Of a DNA stretch of 26,075 nt, positions 23,339 to 26,075 are shown piece after piece. The notes under the pieces are model-generated. The model had not been told where the DNA came from and ran no database searches. It worked only from the letters and a program-made list of their open reading frames with translations. Made by a program: the position numbers and the translations under genes. This DNA comes from Pseudomonadota bacterium (lineage in GTDB: Bacteria > Pseudomonadota > Gammaproteobacteria > Pseudomonadales > Oleiphilaceae): contig JAEZAA010000281.1 of NCBI GenBank assembly GCA_023430625.1, positions 1 to 26,075 of the forward strand, read 5' to 3'. Position 1 is the stretch's first letter, and each line of letters opens with the position of its first letter.

Positions 23339-24229
23339 ATGCATTCCCCTGAAAGTCAGCTCAAGGCTGACTTGCTCCTGCTTTCCGTCACGCTTCTGGC
23401 GGCAGCCGGCTGGATCTTCTCCAAGGAAGCCCTGACGGGCCTTCCCCCGCTGCTATTCATTGGTGGGCGTTTTCTGCTGGCGGGTCTGATACTGGGCGTG
23501 GCCGGCACACAGGCACTGCGCCAGACCAACCGCCAGGGCCTGCTGCGCTCAGCGGCGGTCGGCTTGTTGTTCGCAGGCGCCATGGCGTTCTGGATCATGG
23601 GACTGCGCCATGGCTCCCATATAGGGGAAGGCGCCTTCATCACCAGCCTTGGGCTCGTGCTGGTGCCGCTAATGGCACGCTGGATCTTTCGCGACACGCT
23701 GCCGCCCAATACCTGGATCGCCCTGCCCGTGGCACTGAGCGGGCTGGCCTGCCTTTCGCTGGATCAGGGATTTCGCTTTGAAGCCGGCCAGATCTACTAT
23801 CTGACATCGGCGGTGATGTTCGCCCTGAGTTTCAACCTCAACTCACGGATCGTGGCTCAGGTGCCGGCCGTGGCCCTGAGCGCGATTCAGCTGACAGTCG
23901 TTGGCATTCTGTCGCTGACGTTGTCTGGCCTGTTCGAGACCTGGCCACAGCAGGTGTCGCCGGAGATCTGGACCTGGCTGCTGGCCAGCGTGGTACTCGC
24001 CACCTGCCTGCGGTTCTTTTTGCAGATTCTGGCCCAGGGCCTGACGCCCGCCAGTCACGCAGCCGTGATCATGATGCTGGAACCAATCTGGACCGCGCTG
24101 CTGGCATCGATTTGGTTTGACGAAGCCATGAGTCGTACCCAATTCCTGGGCTGCACCCTGATCTTCAGTGCCCTGGTCATCAATCGCTGGACCTGGGTGC
24201 AGCGTATGCTCAGGCGGCTCCTTTCCTAA
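23339..24229 (+). CDS. EamA-family (DMT superfamily) transporter
   Basis: A 296-aa inner-membrane protein with roughly ten hydrophobic helices arranged as two EamA repeats (about 10-140 and 155-290). Helices include LLLLSVTLLAAAGWIFSKEAL, the GRFLLAGLIL segment typical of helix 2, and the second-repeat FLQILAQGLTPASHAAVIMMLEPIWTALLASIWFDE block. The latter contains the family's characteristic EP before the last helices. Members export or import small metabolites such as amino acids, nucleosides or drugs; the substrate is not predictable. ATG 23339 has AAGG about eight bases upstream. Its 3' end faces the amidase gene, 45 bases away. Confidence 0.93.
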   Translation: MHSPESQLKADLLLLSVTLLAAAGWIFSKEALTGLPPLLFIGGRFLLAGLILGVAGTQALRQTNRQGLLRSAAVGLLFAGAMAFWIMGLRHGSHIGEGAFITSLGLVLVPLMARWIFRDTLPPNTWIALPVALSGLACLSLDQGFRFEAGQIYYLTSAVMFALSFNLNSRIVAQVPAVALSAIQLTVVGILSLTLSGLFETWPQQVSPEIWTWLLASVVLATCLRFFLQILAQGLTPASHAAVIMMLEPIWTALLASIWFDEAMSRTQFLGCTLIFSALVINRWTWVQRMLRRLLS

Positions 24230-24257
24230 CTCAGGCCCAGGCTACACCCGCCTTCAA

Positions 24258-24289
24258 CTAGACGGCGTGCAATTCTAGACTGCGTGCAA
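24258..24289. repeat. Short tandem duplication at the amidase 3' end
   Basis: The 15-bp unit CTAGAC(G/T)GCGTGCAA occurs at 24258-24272 and 24275-24289, offset by 17 bases with a single mismatch. On the minus strand both copies spell Leu-His-Ala-Val-stop, but only the second is in the amidase frame. This looks like a local replication slippage event. Confidence 0.55.
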
Positions 24290-25717
24290 CGCCAGATCGT
24301 CGCCCAACGCCTGAATGGGCTGCCAGGATCTGGCCTGCTCCAGCTCATAGGCTACTTCCAGCAGGGTTCGCTCCTGACCATGGGCGGCCGACAACTGCAC
24401 CGCCACCGGCAGATTGTCCGCAGTGCGTCCCATCGGCATCGACAACGCGGGCGCTCCCGACACGTTTGCCATGGGCGTGAAGCTCACATAGCGCATGAGG
24501 CGGTCGAGCAATTCCTCGAACGGCACGGTGGGCGCCAGGTAACCCAGACGTGGCGTGGTGTGGGCGAGTACAGGCGACAACACCAGGTCGTACTGCGTAA
24601 AGAATTGCGCGTTTAAGGCCTCGAACTTCCGCAACCGCCTTATAAACAGAGGCGTCTTGTAGAAGTTCCGACGGAACAGATCCGACAGCCCCAGACTCAG
24701 GCCGTCCAGTTGGCGGGCATCGAAGCTGCGATCCAGCACCAGGCGGCCTGCTTTTCGAGTCAGATAGGCCAGCATGGCCCAGTACAGGGTGAAGTCTTCC
24801 ACAAACGACTGCTCAACCGGCAAGGTGACCGGCTCGATCCGATGCCCAAGCGACTCCAGTAAGGACGCGGTTCGCTCCACCACCTCCCGCGTCGCCGGAT
24901 CCGTTGCATAGCCCGTAATGGAATCCACCACCAACCCGATCCGCAGCCGACGTTGGCTGGGCCCTTCCACCCAACCAATCGCGGGCAACGACGGGTTACG
25001 GTAATACTGCTCTGCCTCGGCGTGAAAATAGGCGGTGTCCCGCACACTGCGGGTCACCACGCCTTCGCTGACGATCCCGATCGGCAATGACCTGGCCTGC
25101 TCCGAATCCACATGCCGACCACGGCTCGGCTTCAAGCCGACCAGTCCACAGCAGGCGGCGGGAATCCGGATCGAACCGCCTCCGTCATTGGCATGGGCAA
25201 TAGGCACCACGCCGGCCGCCACCAGGGCCGCCGAGCCACCCGACGAGGCGCCGGTTGAAAAATCCAGGTTCCAGGGATTACGGGCAGGCGCCCCATGAGC
25301 CGGCTCCGTCGTCGCATTAAAGCCAAACTCAGGTAGCCTGCTTTTTCCCAGGGTGATAAACCCCTGAGCCAGGTACTGGCGGGCATAGGCACCGCTACGG
25401 CGCGCCGGCGTGGCCCTGATGGCGGCCGTGCCGTGCCGGGTCGGCAACCCCGCCACTGGCGCATTGTCTTTGATGAAGGTGGGAACACCGGCAAAAAAGC
25501 CTGTTTTCGGCTGCGCAGCCTCATTCAGGGCCCGCTCGAAACAGGCAAATTCGATGGCATTGATCAGCGGCTCGACCTTCTCGGCACGCGCAATCGCAGC
25601 TTCGGTTATTTCCCGCGGGCTTAACTCCTTGGTGCGGATCAACCGGGCCAGCTCGACCGCATCGTGATCGGCCAGTGCATCCGACCCGAAGGCATGAACG
25701 GGTTTGGGTGTACTCAT
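24275..25717 (-). CDS. Amidase signature family hydrolase
   Basis: A 480-aa serine hydrolase of the amidase signature family, hydrolysing C-N bonds of an unknown amide. The Ser-cisSer-Lys triad is visible: K83 in FIKDN, S158 in TGASSGGSAA, and S182 in DGGGSIRIPAA, 24 residues after S158 as is usual. The C-terminal FTPMANVSGAPALSMPMG block also fits the family. The absence of a signal peptide suggests a cytoplasmic enzyme. It is not GatA by context, as gatB and gatC are absent and the sequence is of the general amidase type. ATG 25717 has GGAGAG about ten bases upstream. The next leftward gene upstream is another transporter, 119 bases away, so a shared transcript is possible. Confidence 0.94.
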   Translation of the reverse strand: MSTPKPVHAFGSDALADHDAVELARLIRTKELSPREITEAAIARAEKVEPLINAIEFACFERALNEAAQPKTGFFAGVPTFIKDNAPVAGLPTRHGTAAIRATPARRSGAYARQYLAQGFITLGKSRLPEFGFNATTEPAHGAPARNPWNLDFSTGASSGGSAALVAAGVVPIAHANDGGGSIRIPAACCGLVGLKPSRGRHVDSEQARSLPIGIVSEGVVTRSVRDTAYFHAEAEQYYRNPSLPAIGWVEGPSQRRLRIGLVVDSITGYATDPATREVVERTASLLESLGHRIEPVTLPVEQSFVEDFTLYWAMLAYLTRKAGRLVLDRSFDARQLDGLSLGLSDLFRRNFYKTPLFIRRLRKFEALNAQFFTQYDLVLSPVLAHTTPRLGYLAPTVPFEELLDRLMRYVSFTPMANVSGAPALSMPMGRTADNLPVAVQLSAAHGQERTLLEVAYELEQARSWQPIQALGDDLALHAV

Positions 25718-25836
25718 GCTGTTAACACTCTCCTGTCCACTATCGTCGACCTCGAAGACTACAGAGAGTCAGGTTTGTTGTCATGCAAAACGGGACTGCC
25801 CTACTCGGCACAAGGATGCCTGCTGGGGAGACGGCT

Positions 25837-26075
25837 TCACTTCGGTGCCAATTCAACGTTGGAGCGCTTCGAAAAGAGCCGGGGCAGAATCACGCCATTG
25901 CCAATCAACACCCCGAGCATCACCAGCACCATACCCACCAACTGCGCCGGCCGTGGCAAATCCCCCAGACCGATCCCCACCAGCAGCGTGAACACCGGGA
26001 CCAGATTGAAGTACAGGGCAGCCCGCCCTGGGCCTAAGGTCTGCACGCCCTGCAACCAAAAGATGTAGGCCAGCA
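25837..26075 (-). CDS. EamA-family transporter, C-terminal part only
   Basis: The last 78 codons of a gene running off the right edge of the window. The visible protein reads LAYIFWLQGVQTLGPGRAA, then YFNLVPVFTLLVGIGLGDLP and a final helix QLVGMVLVMLGVLIGNG, followed by a short basic tail. The NLVPVF motif between the last two helix pairs is typical of the EamA/DMT family (second repeat). The start lies outside the window. It is a different gene from the EamA member at 23339-24229 (which has LEPIW at the equivalent place). Confidence 0.85.
   Translation of the reverse strand, partial: LAYIFWLQGVQTLGPGRAALYFNLVPVFTLLVGIGLGDLPRPAQLVGMVLVMLGVLIGNGVILPRLFSKRSNVELAPK

Overview
The window is about 26 kb of GC-rich, densely coding bacterial DNA. 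An elongation factor P-like EfpL, MlaE/F/D-type lipid transport, a NirDL-type siroheme decarboxylase fusion, two c-di-GMP GGDEF-EAL proteins and a PEP-CTERM protein together suggest an environmental, probably marine gammaproteobacterium. A Marinobacter-like lineage is only a guess. No rRNA, tRNA, CRISPR array, phage gene or transposase was seen.

Layout. (1) 4-5162, + strand: a sensory module of an OmpR-type response regulator, a secreted LysM-FecR protein and a CHASE2-PAS histidine kinase, with a 141-bp MITE-like element between the first two genes. (2) 5159-6226, - strand: a two-half siroheme decarboxylase-like protein convergent with the kinase gene. It is followed by a 327-bp gap holding a GC-rich inverted repeat pair. 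(3) 6554-11208, - strand: a PilZ-DUF1631-GGDEF-EAL protein, then a secreted protein gene split by an in-frame TAG. (4) 11368-11937, - strand: efpL, divergent from a patatin-like phospholipase (12113-13258, + strand). (5) 13259-14323: a 432-bp, AT-richer regulatory region with two dyad-symmetric sites, leading to a PEP-CTERM protein gene. (6) 14522-16510: one ORF joining a Clp1-family polynucleotide kinase-like domain to an RNase Z-like metallo-beta-lactamase domain, the most unusual gene here. (7) 16689-19634: an RsbRD_N-PAS-PAS-PAS-GGDEF-EAL protein. (8) 19774-23240: a tight four-gene MCE/Mla-type lipid transporter operon with overlapping start and stop codons. (9) 23339-26075: an EamA-family transporter, an amidase-signature hydrolase on the opposite strand, and the 3' end of a second EamA-family gene cut by the window edge.

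Themes. Much of the window concerns envelope sensing and c-di-GMP signalling (two-component module, two GGDEF-EAL proteins) and envelope lipids or surface proteins (Mla-type operon, patatin, PEP-CTERM protein). The kinase-RNase Z fusion is the best candidate for an undescribed system. Its domain calls rest on visible motifs, but its substrate and role are inference.
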